Assembly: GCA_002633005.1 (NCBI GenBank)
Contig: NMRA01000134.1
Span: 309,077 to 373,076 of the forward strand
Direction of reading: 5' to 3'
Length of the DNA: 64,000 bases
Source: Phoronis australis
Lineage: Eukaryota; Phoronida; Phoronidae
The notes under the pieces were generated by a model. The model was not told the DNA's origin, made no database searches, and worked only from the letters and a program-made list of their open reading frames with translations. Position numbers and translations under genes: made by a program. This document shows, piece by piece, positions 1 through 13,100 of the stretch (its first letter is position 1; each line of letters opens with the position of its first letter).

Positions 1-688
1 TTAAAGTCGTGTTTGAAATGACTCTGAGTCCATTGCTTCCTGAATTACACGTTTACTTGCTCAATTTACAAAATGATTTGTTTGGGATGGAAAGCATTTT
101 CCACCATGGTATGAAAATTTTGAGATACCGTTTAAAATTTGCGTTTTAGATAGGGCGTGGGATGGAGAAACCTCTTTTACTTGTTATGTTCCTAGACTGC
201 ATATTTCAGACATTTATTCCATCGAAATAGTCTCGGTGCTCTGGTTGAAAAATAAATAGTTTTTGTTGAATAACCATTATTGCCAGTCTGATCACGTGGT
301 TGCTTGACTGACGTAACACATGCTACGCCCTTCAGTAAAAACACTATTTCAATAAACGACACAATTCCTAAAGACATCAACGCATCACCCTGAACGAAGT
401 GCATTTGGGCCATTTTGCATTGTATTCAGGGAGAAGAAAAGTAAAAATGTAGAACGTATAGAAACATGGCGGCTTTCGTGGTGCGTAAGACAAGCCAACG
501 TCTGACGATATTTGCAAAAGGAAATCAAGTGTATTCCGAAGTTTCAGGAAACGTGGCGTAGTTGTTTAAGATACTGACTGACATGTCGCAGAACCGGGTT
601 CAAATTCTGGGGTCGAGGTCTAAACTCTGTACTCGAAATCAAACTCGAAATTATTTTTGACGTGTTCGTGTCTGCTTTTGCTCGAACA

Positions 689-772
689 CATTATGGTTTA
701 TCCATAAGGGTTTCTAGTCCAGGTTTACCCTTGATGACCTGGACTTGAAACTCTTATGGATAAACCATAATG
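689..772. repeat. Inverted repeat, ~36-bp arms
   Basis: CATTATGGTTTATCCATAAG pairs with CTTATGGATAAACCATAATG, extended by TTTCTAGTCCAGGT with ACCTGGACTTGAAA. The loop is only about 12 bases. Confidence 0.85.
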
Positions 773-1387
773 CGTTCGTCATACAAACTCTAGTCTTCGA
801 GTAAAAGCTTGAAATTTCGAGTTCAGATTCGCCTTAATACTAGGGTCATCAAGTGCAAAGTAAGATTAGGCTGTTATTCAAGTAAGTCATTATGTACTCT
901 AGCATAGAATTTTAGACCCTTATCGTGAGTTCGAAAAAAAGTAGAATAGAAAATGCCAAAAATAATTTCAAGTTCGCTTTAGTGTCTAAGATAAGACCCC
1001 GGACCCTGATGACGTAAGCCTGGCACACGGTTAGGAAAAAAGTTTAATAATTTATTTCTTCGAGATCGCGGGCTTGGCCAGTTGCTGGATGTAAAGAAAT
1101 CCTGGGTATTTTGTGGCTTCGGTTTTTAAGTCAGCTTTGAGTCGGATGTACAATTTTGACAAATTCTAAAGGAAGTTACTTTTAGCACGTGTCCAGATAT
1201 TCATAAACTTAACATTTTTTGTTAAAGTCAACGTCTACACCGCTTCTGATGTGAATGACTTCTGTGTTCAAGCCGTGCTATTGGCGAACTTTTTAATATT
1301 TATAGAGTGGTTAACGATCTCATTTACCAGTGAGCCAAACGCTTACATTTACTCTGTCCCAAGCCTCATTCATCGCTCTATTTACTG

Positions 1388-1404
1388 ACACACTCACACA
1401 CACA

Positions 1405-1455
<51 letters not shown>
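1388..1455 (+). repeat. (CA)n microsatellite
   Basis: Near-perfect CA dinucleotides over about 68 bases with a few TC interruptions at the 5' side. Confidence 0.97.
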
Positions 1456-1461
<6 letters not shown>

Positions 1462-3231
1462 CCATCTTTGTCTGGTGGCCAGAGAGTGATTATATTAAGG
1501 CTTCTTTCATTGTGATACGAGGTGAACATAATTATGAACTTCCATATTAAAAAATGGATCATACAAGATGCAACTCGATATCGATACGATGATGCGCTGA
1601 TGTTTTCACGAAGTGCTAACTGCACATTAGATCAAAGGTTCTTTTTTACAAGTTAACAAGAAAATGTACAAAATTTAATTTTTTTTACAGTAACAAACTC
1701 TGAACTCACAGTGTTAATTATACAAAGCAAACGTATTAACAAACGTGACAACTGGACTCCGTTTCATGAAACTTTCTGTCTTAACTGAGCCCGAATTTCC
1801 GGGGAGGGGGTTGCCTTAAGAGTCGATTTTCATGAAACGGACCCCTGAACTAAATAAAATTAACAATGCCAAAAATTTAGATGTATTGGCATTTTTCTCT
1901 GTCGAAATACATTGCGTTTACACGTCTGACAGGCCAGAACATAATGGCTGTTCATTTAACTTGAAAAACCTCATACTGTACAGTGAACAGGTTATTCTGG
2001 GCTCAGTAAATCATCCGTATGTCAGGGTTGTGGGTGGACGGAGGTCTCCAACTGAGGATGAGAAACAGTAACCTATCGTACCCTATTCATCCTGGGCACA
2101 AACATTATAGAGTTACTCTACATTAGTAAAAACAATCAATTAACGGACTTGCACTAAATGGCAATCATTTCAAAATGATTCCAACTTTTGGAACGTTTTG
2201 GAGTATCAGGTCTTAAATTAGACTACAATAATATTACAATAATCAGATGGACTATTGTTAAATAACAAAGTCGACGTTAATTTGCATAAAATAAATGACA
2301 AGGTGAGTATTTCAAAAGTTTGTGAGGGGGTTATTTTGGAACAAATCGTGTTGTGTTGAATCTTCTGGATTTGACAGAGAAATTTAAGGCCATAGATGGT
2401 GTTTTCAATTTGTGAAAAAGTAGAAAGAAATTTAACTCCAAGAGGTTAAGTTATAATTACTAGAACTTTTGCCCCGGCAAAACAAATTTATGAAATATCT
2501 GTTTCAGGTCTACCACATCAGTTTGTCAAGCCCATAAGTAGTCTTATGTCAGATTTTATATGGGATGGAAAACCTTGCAAAATAAAACAGTAACAATATC
2601 AACTTTGGAAAATTGGGGCATAAAATACATTGACATGATTTTAACTGAATCTTGAAAGCAATATCACATGGAAACGGCAGCTGGAAGTTTTTTCCGTTGT
2701 ATTTGTTGAGACAACTTGAGGACAATATTTGATTTTTCCACAAAATTTAACTCGATAAATTATGGACCCCTTTTAAACAGGAATTTCAGACTTTCGGCTG
2801 AACTATTCTAGACATGAAAATATGCTTTTAAAGAACAGGGTTTTTGACATAATGTTTGTTATTCATCGTGACAAATCTTTACAGTGACGAAGTGACGAAT
2901 TAAAGCAGGTTAAATCTATGTAAATCATTTCTTTGATGACCAGAACAAATTACTCTCTTGGGAGGTATTGAAAACTGCATGAAAATTATAATGTTATTCC
3001 TTTTCGATGGCCAATTCAATTTTTGCAACCTCATTTTCATTTAAACGTACATGTAAGCCTACCAGCAATTCCAGGAAGTTAGAATGTAATAATTTTATTT
3101 TTGTGTTACCCAGAAAACATCTGCTGCTTGGCATACAAATTTCCTTCACATACAACTAAACCATGCAAAAATAGCGTTTTATTATGATGAGAAGAAGTTG
3201 AAAACCATATACATCGTTCTCCCTCATACTA

Positions 3232-3451
3232 CATGAGCGCACCCAGGTGGGTCCATTTGGCGAAGCAGGCGAAAAGGTCCGCCTTGGAGAAACAAAACAT
3301 ACCGAGAAAACGAGACAAAAGTCCACTGAAAAGGCACAGACGCACAGTGAAGGTGGTACCCCGTTTTTTTAGTCCTCCCTTTTTTTGTCAGTAAAAGGTC
3401 CACATCGCCAGAAATTCGAGCGCCCCATATTAAAGGCTGGGTGCGCGCATG
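3232..3451. mobile_element. MITE-like element with 15-bp TIRs and TA target duplication
   Basis: CATGAGCGCACCCAG at the left and CTGGGTGCGCGCATG at the right are inverted repeats with one mismatch, 220 bp apart end to end, each flanked by TA (3230-3231, 3452-3453). The interior is non-coding. A TA duplication fits Tc1/mariner-type elements. Confidence 0.55.
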
Positions 3452-5341
3452 TACTAGAATCCACTATAAAAATTACGACTTTATTAAATGAAATGGGAGA
3501 CAATAATCAGTGTCCCTAGTGTGACGAAGTACAAAATTACAGACAATAACCTGAGTGTCCCCTAATGTAGGAAACACAAAGCGACGGAGAGCTGAACTGG
3601 CGCCCCCTAGGGCGATGAAGTTCAAAACTTTGATCATGCGTTTTTATCTTCAATTACTTTTGAATAAATCTTTTTCCATCAAAATCAATCATGGCAAATA
3701 CGATAAAGTGACGAGCACATGACAGCGTCGTTTTTTTTTAAATTTGAAACTGAAGGTAAAATGCTTCGACATCAACAGAAATTCAAAATCTTTACGAACA
3801 AGTCGTAAAAATGCCTAGTGAACAGTTTGACTTCTGTTTCAGTGGCAGAGAAACACTTTGAATAATGTAGTTTAGTCTGCTTTGCACGTTATATGCCAAT
3901 TTGCCGGTAGTAACTGTGAACTATTCCTGACATATTAAACGAATAATGGAAAATTGGCGGTATTTTTTACAAGTAGAAGTTTTTCATAGTTGATTTGTGT
4001 GTAGAGAGTTTAATTATCTCAAGTTATGCAAAGTGGTCCGAGAAAAGAAAACGGTGTGCGAGGGTATAGAATAACCGTTGCAACCAAGAAATAATGTGCG
4101 GGGCCATGGTCGGTCCGTGCGCCAGCCGAGAAATATGTCCGTGGGACGTGAAAAGTAGCCCGGGAGGGAGAATCATCAGCGAAAGGAGAATATCGTCCGC
4201 GGTGTGCTGGCCGGCCGCAGCCGCGCGCGGCAGGGAAGTATATGTCAACTCCGACGTTTCACGCTCATAAAAAACAGTGCCTCGCTCCTACAATGTCTAC
4301 CAGCGGACTAACGACCTTTGTTCTTTACACAATTTCGTGTTATTCGTCGTATGCGTCACGCAAGGAATATACACAATTGATGCGTTTTGTAACGTGAAAT
4401 AAAATAAAATATTTCACCTTCCTTCGTACCCATCTGACTAGAGCAGATGAATATCGGGAGAGAAAACAGACATTATATTATTGATAGTCTAAACTTAAGT
4501 AAATATTTAATTGAAATTGCCAACAGGCATTATGTATGTGATATGTTGCGCGGCGCTTTCAGGTGATAAGCATGTAAACCATTTCTTGCAATAGACCATT
4601 CATCATGGCGACAATTAAAAAGTACAACATCGCTAAATTTTATATGAACCTGCAGTACTAGGTTCAGTTGTGATCTATTACATACCTAAATTAGAAAGTA
4701 CAACATTTCATCAATAAAAGTTTTTTCACGAATTTCTCCAAATGGCAAGGAAAATATGAAAAGTCGTCGTGAAAGCTGCATTTTGCGGTCGCACTCCACT
4801 TCTGAGGTGGTGCGAAGGGTCAGAACTGGAAATTCTGGGGTAGGGAGAACGGAGGCCGAGGAGGCGGAGGTGCATTTGAGGATGGTCTCCACTGTGGAAA
4901 GTAAACGGAGAGGCTTTACCGAAAAAAGTGAGACCTAGTTACTCTATGATGGGTAGTTCTCCTCTTCCGACGCCCAGGCCGGATATTCTTGCCGGGTACG
5001 TCGCCATCAGGGCGAACCGGCGGTTGCCGTCACACGTCATGAAGTGACATCTTATAATGCAAGCTGAAAACTTTCTTTCAAAGACAACGTTTGATTTAAA
5101 CCAACTTGTAAAATGGTCTCATCTTATTCCGTTGTCAGTTTAGAAGAAGAAGAGATCTTTAGGCTCTAGCGGATAATCCCGACCAACGTGTCCGTCACCC
5201 CATAGAGGCAGGCATCCGCCCGGCCTGTACTGAGCCCTGGAGGCGTCAGCATCGGTCAACATTTCAAAATTTCCGACCGAGCTGAAACGTTCAATCCGTG
5301 ACCTGAAACATATTACACCTGTTCTGAAACAGTAACCGTAC

Positions 5342-5524
5342 CAGTGGCGGATTTAAAGGGAGGGGGAAGGGGGGCATGCTCCCCCGCCGGGCTAAAACTC
5401 TCCCCCGGCATTGAGATTCCAGTGGCCGCAGTTCGCCGGGGTGTGCGAATGGCTGACGGGCAAAATCCTGACAAATACTCAGCTCTGCCCCCCCCCCCAA
5501 CTAAAAGTCCGGTATCCGCCCCTG
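5342..5524. mobile_element. Short TIR element (CAGTGGCGGAT...ATCCGCCCCTG), copy 1
   Basis: The termini are inverted repeats, and flanks CGTAC / CGCAC look like a 5-bp target duplication with one mismatch. The interior is GC-rich with poly-G and poly-C tracts. It shares GACGGGCAAAATYCTG with the copy at 15846. Confidence 0.55.
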
Positions 5525-5799
5525 CGCACATAGTTCTTCCCAACGGGCCGGTTCCTTGCGAAATTAGTTTTTCAGGGTTCAAGTTCATGTTTCACTGAAT
5601 ATTAGGGCTGCTGCACCCGGCCGGCGGTTTTACCGGAATGTCGTGCCAATTTACATTTCTCCGGAGCTGAATTTTCTTTCGTCTTTTCTTCAATACGAAT
5701 GTAGAATTAAAACTTGTAGGCCTCCTAGAAACCTGAGTTCTGTGCATATTTGCACCCGAGATTAACCCCAGTCAGTCCCTAAAAGACAACTCGAGAACT

Positions 5800-5886
5800 T
5801 CAAAACCAATGGCAAACAACTGACCTACCACGTGACCGAAGGCCCGGAAAGGTCGTCGATAGGATTTTGGTTCAAGCTCAGTGCAG
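5800..5886 (+). other. Candidate 5' untranslated first exon of troponin T
   Basis: A good donor (CAG|GTAACA) follows position 5886, in a locally GC-richer stretch upstream of the first coding exon. The 5' limit shown is arbitrary. No TATA box or other core promoter element could be identified with confidence. This is inference only; transcript data would decide it. Confidence 0.2.
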
Positions 5887-8800
5887 GTAACAATGTGTGG
5901 ATTGCTTTCTCACTGTGTTTAGCATATTGGTGATTTTCTGGACATGTGCGTAATTTATGCCATCGTGTTTCCTCGTTTACCTTGCTCCGTAACTTTGATC
6001 GTCGATCTGGAGTTTCGGAGCCGGGCGCCGTCTTTAGTAGGCCCTAGCCAAGTTGTGATTTTCAACATGGCCGTTTGTTTACCTTTCCGACCGGCTTCAT
6101 ACTGGCTTACTCCCCTGTTTCCGTTGGGCGGACTTATAATCGTCGATGAAAGTTTGCAAGGTTATTAGTATTCACTTTGTAGCCTGCAGTTTAGCATTCG
6201 GATTCGGTATGTAAAGTTTGAGCCGACTCGGCTTTCTGCGCTATGAGTGACTACTGTCATACATAGAGTTTCTTAGAGACTTAGACTTAACTCAGGGGGC
6301 AGTCGTCAATATTTTTGACAAGGTGTGCTGTTGGGAAATGTGAATACCCTATGCCATTTTCGTGAGCCAGTACGACAAAACCTCACTGATTTAAATGGAA
6401 TCATTTGTTGAGAGCTTTTAAATTTTGAGAAATCATTCCTAAAGTTATAAATTTCTCAAACTTATTAGGATTTGAGTCTTCCAAATGCTTCTTGTATTAA
6501 AAGTGAATAAACAACCTCATACCTTTCATTAGTTTTAAAACAACAAACCTCAATGTGATTGCAAAATCTTTCTGAGGAGTTTTGTTGCAAAATGTATCCG
6601 TTGGGGATTTCTACACCCAAAGGCTACGATAGTCACTGCTCATCTGAGTTTTATATGCTACCTATGTACAGTAGCACCTGCCTTGATCAGGTATAACTTC
6701 TTCAAAAAGCCTATGTTATTTATTTGATTAAAATTCAATTTAAACAAAGCATTGAATGGGTGTCTTCTTAACCCAACAGACCGAGATATAAGCCTTGTGT
6801 ACAGTTCTGGTTCTATAAAGCATCCTAAAGCTTTTTACTCCTAAGGTGAACTCTTTTACAGAGTTTCTGGCAATAGCCACTTACAGAGGTCTCAGATTTC
6901 GACAACCCCTTTGATGTCCACTTTTCAGTGGAGAAAATTGGTTCAGCTCAAAATGTGGACCCCCTGTGAGTAGTGAACTAGCAGTACTTTCAATGGTCCA
7001 TTTATGATCATAGGGAAGTAATTATTGGAAAAGCCATCCATTAAAATCAGTTAAATGAGACTTTGAGATAATTTGTACTGTTTTCAACCCTGTCTGCAGG
7101 TGACATATTGTGACCTACTGTATCTACCAAGTTCTGTATTGTTACCTAGGCCCATTAACTTCAATGTTTTTGTTCATAACACTTTCACATTGTGTGAACT
7201 AGGGGTTGCCCACAAAGGCCAGTCACAAAAGAGACTGGCCAAGTCAACATCCTATTTGCTCACATTATTAAGGTTAAATTAAGCTTGAAGAGGTGAAACA
7301 TCTGAGAGGCCTAGCATGGGCTGATTAACAGAAGAAGTATTTTTATTGATGCAATTTGTAAACACCCTATTGTGTATTAATACTGAGCAATGGGTTTTGA
7401 GCTCCAGGTTTGACTGTAGTAGGAATGTTTATCTGCAGTGGTGTCCCACTGGTCCTTTGGTTGGTGTTTAAAATTCACAAATCTTTAAAAAACGCATTAA
7501 TTTATTGTGAGCGTTGTTTGTCCATTCCGACTTATAGATGAGGTGATGATGGGTATCCCAGGGTATTACCTACTTAGCTGTGAATTATATTGGAGGAAGG
7601 TGGATTTGTATCTCAGGTATCCTGGATGGTTACTGGGATTTTCCATAGATTTATATGCACATGGCCGTGTTTTCGGAAAATGGAAATTTCAGGCATTTTA
7701 GTTACACCAAATAAACCCCCAGGCGTTTATTAATAAAAGGGGGCGTGCAAACAGAAAGTCATAGTTTTGTTGACTTAGACATTTTTACTTAAAACTGTGT
7801 CTTTAAATTTTATGTTTATAAATGCAAAGTTCTCCAACATCTTATTTATTTATTTATTATTTATTAATGTAATATTTACAATGAGGGTAGCCCCATCAGT
7901 TCACCCTGCTTTCCATGGGGTCCTTGTTCAGTTTTTTAAATGATAAGTGCTCCATAAAACTGAATTTGTGACAAAAAGTTGCCGGGGAGTGGGCTTTTAA
8001 GAGGAAATTTTCTGAATAAATGTCCCACTATCTGGATACTTGACACCAGAAGTTGCAATACCAAATAAATGCCCATGGGCGTCTTAAGTCACAACGGGAT
8101 TCCGAACTCTTGATTCATTTTCAACTGTCAAAATATTTTGGATAATGCAAATTTGTCCTGAGTGAAGTCTACAAATTTAGGAAAAACCAGTCATCAGTCA
8201 TGGAATAGAATAAGAAAGATGGTTCATTTTTGTGATCAGTTCCAACCTAGATGAGTGAGTTTGGAATCGATACCTTTTAGCAAGTTCATATTTAATGCTC
8301 ATTTGATGATACAAAGTCAACCAACTGAAATATTCACCTTCCATCTAGCTGCGATATCTTCTTTGTATTCACAGCCGTCATTCTGACTTTGGTAATCCAC
8401 ATTGTATATTGCTCTTTAAAACAAGAACACAGCACAAAAAAGTAAAGTTGAATACAAAGCCCCCCCCCCCCCTTTTGAAGCAATACCTAACGTGAAATAT
8501 TCTCTGGAGGTTGGAAGTGATACCCAAGATGGTGAAACAGTTATTTGACTCAGTGACACATTCCACCTTCTGGCTATCATCTTAACCCTTCATTTGACTT
8601 ACTGTAACCTAGTAGTACATTCTGTCCTCCATCACATGCTCACCTACAGATTTTACATAAGGTCAAACATTTCTTAGTTGTTCATTGACTCCAATCTGGA
8701 TGAAGGTGATAATTTGAACCTCTATTTTTGACAAATATTAAGTAAAGATAACTGAGGACCTGACTTGTGATTGACTGCTTAGCAAATTAGGCATTTTAAC

Positions 8801-10123
8801 AAGGCCTGTACTCTTTAATGTCTGGATAAAAAGTGTGTGTTGTGCTAAATAGTAATGTCTCTGCTTGCTAATCTTTCATGTGTCTTGTGTTTCCTGGCTA
8901 CAGTTTACTTGAAAAGGTAGACAGACTTAGTAAATGTACACATTAGCCTTGTTTAAAATATGTTTAAAAGCATAGGGACTGAAGAATCTAAAGTTAACAT
9001 GTTTGTCATGTATTGTTAAATAGGCATTAATGAGTGTTAAAACATCATGTGAATTTGTTTTCTAATATTTACAAAACTTCTTAAATTAGTATATCCCTTG
9101 AAAAAACTCGTTATATGGAGCTTCACAATTTCATGTTGTCCAATCGAACACTGGTTCAATGTGTTTATTATATGTAAATTCTCAAAAAATGCTGATGTTC
9201 AGTTTACACAGGAAATCTGTCTTCTTATCCTAAGAAGCCAAAATCAGATTGTGGTTAGGGTCTGTGTACAGTATGATGATGATTAGATTGAGTGGCATTG
9301 CACAGGGAAGTGTCATGCAGAAGCTGTATGCTGCATGGCCTATGTCACCCCTTGGTATACAGTGCAGGCTGGCTGAACAGCCAACTTGTGCCAAATGCGA
9401 CCTGGCCAAATTCACAGATTTTGAGCCGACATGGGAATTTTACCAGGCCCAAAACCTGAGGTGGCATTGGCTTCCTAAGTCGACAAATCAAGCCCTGCAG
9501 CATTAAATATCTTTTTGACCTTTTGTATTAATTTCCATTTCTATTGCTCCATGTGTGTCCTGAAAGTGATTTATAACTTGATTGACCTACAAACAAATCT
9601 TCACTGGAGTCATAGTTCCATCACTCTGACCTTGATTTGCCCAGTGTTCATTAAAATTGACATTTTAAACTGATGGCTTTTGAGGTTTTTTGAGTCGAGT
9701 CTGTTTTAAAATCATTTGATTGTAATTACAAGTGTTGGTTAGCCAAGCCAATTAGCCATTTTTTCACAGCTTCTACTCATTAACTTAGTGACCTGCTTGT
9801 GTAAACCTGTAGCAGCACTCATTCTTTGTGTTACTCATCAACAGACAGACTATGATATCTCTAAGGAAGTGTCCTCCTTATTCACTCAATATCAGCACGA
9901 GACTACCATACACTTTTTCATTATTAAAATACCACTTGTTTGCCATGTCTTGTGCTGAAGGATAGCATTCACTGTATGTCTTCTGTTTTTGTGAAAGAAG
10001 ATATAAAAAAATCATCTTCATTTCATTCCTCTAATTTTACAGTTTCTCTAGAGGAAATACCATTGGTCATTACAAAGCCAGAATTGAATGTTGAACATTA
10101 TACTTAAATTGCGTCTTTTGTAG

Positions 10124-10171
10124 GACACCACCTTCTTCGTGTAAAAGTCCTGTTTACAGAATGGCTAAGCT
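10124..10171 (+). CDS. TnT: Troponin T exon with start codon (MAKL...)
   Basis: The exon lies between an acceptor (CTTTTGTAG) and a donor (GTAAGT). ATG is at 10161 in a favourable context (A at -3, G at +4). It contributes 11 coding bases and ends in phase 2. Joined to 13748 it reads MAKLDMSEVETVAYE without a break. No in-frame stop lies upstream inside the exon, so a still earlier start is formally possible. If this exon is not used, translation could start at the ATG at 13752. Confidence 0.55.
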
Positions 10172-13100
10172 GTAAGTATCCACTGATACACTCAATCTCC
10201 TGAAGTCTGCAAGTGCTCTGAGTTAAAGTACTTCATTCTCTTCAAAACTCTCTGAAAACAATTACTGAATTTTCCAATGCCCTGGACAGTAATGTTCATG
10301 ACATGCATTGTATATCAGAATTGCATGGACTTGTGTATTCACAAGTCAAACTTGAGTTGCTTTAAAAAACAGGAAACATGGAGCTCCTCACAGAACCATA
10401 GGAACTGGCCTCTTGTACAAGTCAGGGATTTGGCTTAGGTATTTGTGTCGCTTGGTTATATCGTCATGTGACAAACTTTTGCAGAGATGATTGGTGGGTT
10501 AAGAAACATAAACAACGAAGGTAGGACTTATTGAGGTTCGTTATCTCAAGCATGTGATTGAATAGACCAATCCCAATATTAGCAACAAGTCTTTTGTGAG
10601 GAAGGTTCAGAAAAAGTAGCAAGATTGACTATTTCCCAATCAGGTTGCTCCCAAAATGTCATTTTCGTTTCAAAAACATGCATGCGATCCCAAGTTTTTT
10701 CAATAATGATTGATTTTTTCGTATTGAGAATGAGCCTGTTATCAGGTAGCGTATAAGTTATGTTCAAGCACAGTGTATGTCTTGAAGCGTGACAGTATAT
10801 CAACCCACTGCCCCATACACATTATGGGTGATTTCCCCTAAAATCCCTTCAGCGAATTCTGTACATTATTGGGATTGGTAGATTTGATCTTACTGTTGAA
10901 TGCCATCATATAATGCTGCTTAGACTGTCTCCATGGGCTGGGTGCTTTATTTACCTGCTGCTGTCTAGGAGGGTGCGACCTGTGGCTAGATGTGCAATCT
11001 CATTTCAATGTCTGGTAAGCTTGGTTTTGGTGAATGGGCATCGTGCTTGCTTCTATTGGCAACTGCTATTATACTGGTGCAGTCATATTGCTGAAACAAT
11101 GTATTATTTAGAGCACTGTGAATGAGTGTTCATGTAAAAGGTTCACACTAGTCTTGTTGCTGTGACATATGTTCACCAAGAGTCTATCAGATGAGGTGAA
11201 ATATACTAGCCCAGACCTTACAAATGTCTATGATATCAGATAAAAGAAAAATAGATCCACCTCAGACTATAAGAAAAATAACCGCCAACTTGACACTACT
11301 TCCCTCCAACCCCTATGTGGGGGCGCCCCCTGTAGATTATACTTTCTTACCGGTGTATCATTTTTATGCACCTCCAATCATGTTCACAATTGTTTTACAG
11401 AACAAACGGACATTCCTCAGGTTGTATGTTTGTGTTGTGTTGAATTACGGTTGATCTTCATTTGTAGACAAATAAGTGTGTCGTGAGTCATGTACTGGCT
11501 TGAGAGTTCACTGCACGGAAAGTTGTTTGATGTCCTTTTATTAAGTAAAATCACAGTTAAAATGTGCTTCAGTCATTTTATGACTATCTTTTCAGATGCT
11601 ATGGTGGAAACATCACTGGTTTAACACCTTGAACTTCTGCTTGTGTGTGCAAATTTTTATTACTTTGGGCAAGAATAATGGTTCACAGAAAGGATTTTAG
11701 TGCCATTTCCATGTAGTTTAAAACCCCTCTAAGTATTTCAGAAAAAAATCACATGGGATTAATTCCACAAACAGCCATGTCTCCAAAGGATTCATGAATA
11801 CCTGAAAGTTATGTTGCCCCTATTGGCAGACACTGTTACTATACTACACAGTCAGTGCGGTACAAGTATGCCCCAACACATGTAGTGTTATGATTCGTTT
11901 TAATTGAACCAACAAATCAATAGGCCAAGAATAAAGTTTTCTGCTATTAATCCAGCGGAATTTGTTGGAATTCAGAATCCCGGCAAACATTTTTTTCTAG
12001 TGAAAATTTGCTCGAAAAATACACAGGATTATTTTGAGCAAATTTCACATGGGAACGACACTACTGTAATGTGGTTTGGTCAGTGACTTAGTGTACTAAG
12101 TTTATTTTGTGACATCCATCACCAGGTGGCATACTAAGTGTACATGAAAACTCTACACTTATACTGTCAAGTGTATTTCAATTTTCCTGGCTTTTTTGCA
12201 CTTTGGATGATGTAGGCAACATTTTTTAGGGGCCCTCGGGATTTTTTAAAAATCAAATGGTGTACCAGTAGCACCAGTTAAAAGGGAATATTCAAACATC
12301 TTTGAGTTGTTTTGGAGCCTGCTAGGCAGAGCTGGAACTGAATTCTTAAACTGCCAGCGTAGAAGCCGCAAATGTGAACACTGCATGACGAGAGAAATTG
12401 TTTTCCTGATTGTTTTAAGCCTCACTGTGTTATTGGTGTACAATAACTTCTAACACCTCTCCCTAATGCATGTGTTTGTTGAAGCATGTCTTCTCATTGG
12501 ATGTTTCATGAAGCCTGTTGAGTCATAACAGATTTAGTATCTGCATGTTGCTTCAGTGTTCTTTGAAAATTGATTTAATTGATGCCTTGGTCATGTATCA
12601 GTTAATACTCAGTGGATCGTCAATTGAACTCTAACTCAATGACCAACATGTTATGGGATCGACAGTACTGATTCATGATGTTGACAACAGTTTGGTGGCC
12701 TGTTAGTCGTTACAATTATTTTTGGATTATCGAGGGAATGTGTGACGGAGGCATATTCTCTGAGATATAGCTGAAGTGAGATTTGTATTGTTCATTAACG
12801 ATCATTTTTGTTGTGTGGCATGAAAGATGATATTTCATCCCACCTTTTGTGAAGCAGCACACGTAGTCTGGCAGTTCAGAGGACTGCTTGATTTGTCTTC
12901 TATATGAGCATTTTAGAGTGTTTTATATGCAAGAAATCAATATTCTAAACTGACCAAATTAAGATTCATTTGGTTTTGAAATGTGGACATGTTTGCTAAA
13001 AATTGTGCTTTATTTAAAAAACTGACACAGAACTCTTCAAATGCTAAAAAGGGTTGAGGAGAACTCTAGCCATTCTAATATCTTTATAAAAGCTCCAAGT

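Larger units (their letters stand above)
1..5341. other. Upstream region without a supported gene
   Basis: Apart from the inverted repeat, the CA microsatellite and the 3232-3451 element, no exon could be supported. 4030-4250 and 4790-5260 are GC-richer and contain short ORFs on both strands that I could not identify. 3500-3620 has a loose repeat of GTGTCCC..GACGAAGTnCAAAA. Confidence 0.5.

Noticed and set aside
4686-4938. Paired ORFs on both strands (about 60-68 codons) in a GC-richer stretch
   Set aside because: There are no splice sites or family motifs that would choose one strand; the frames may be chance products of the GC-rich composition.
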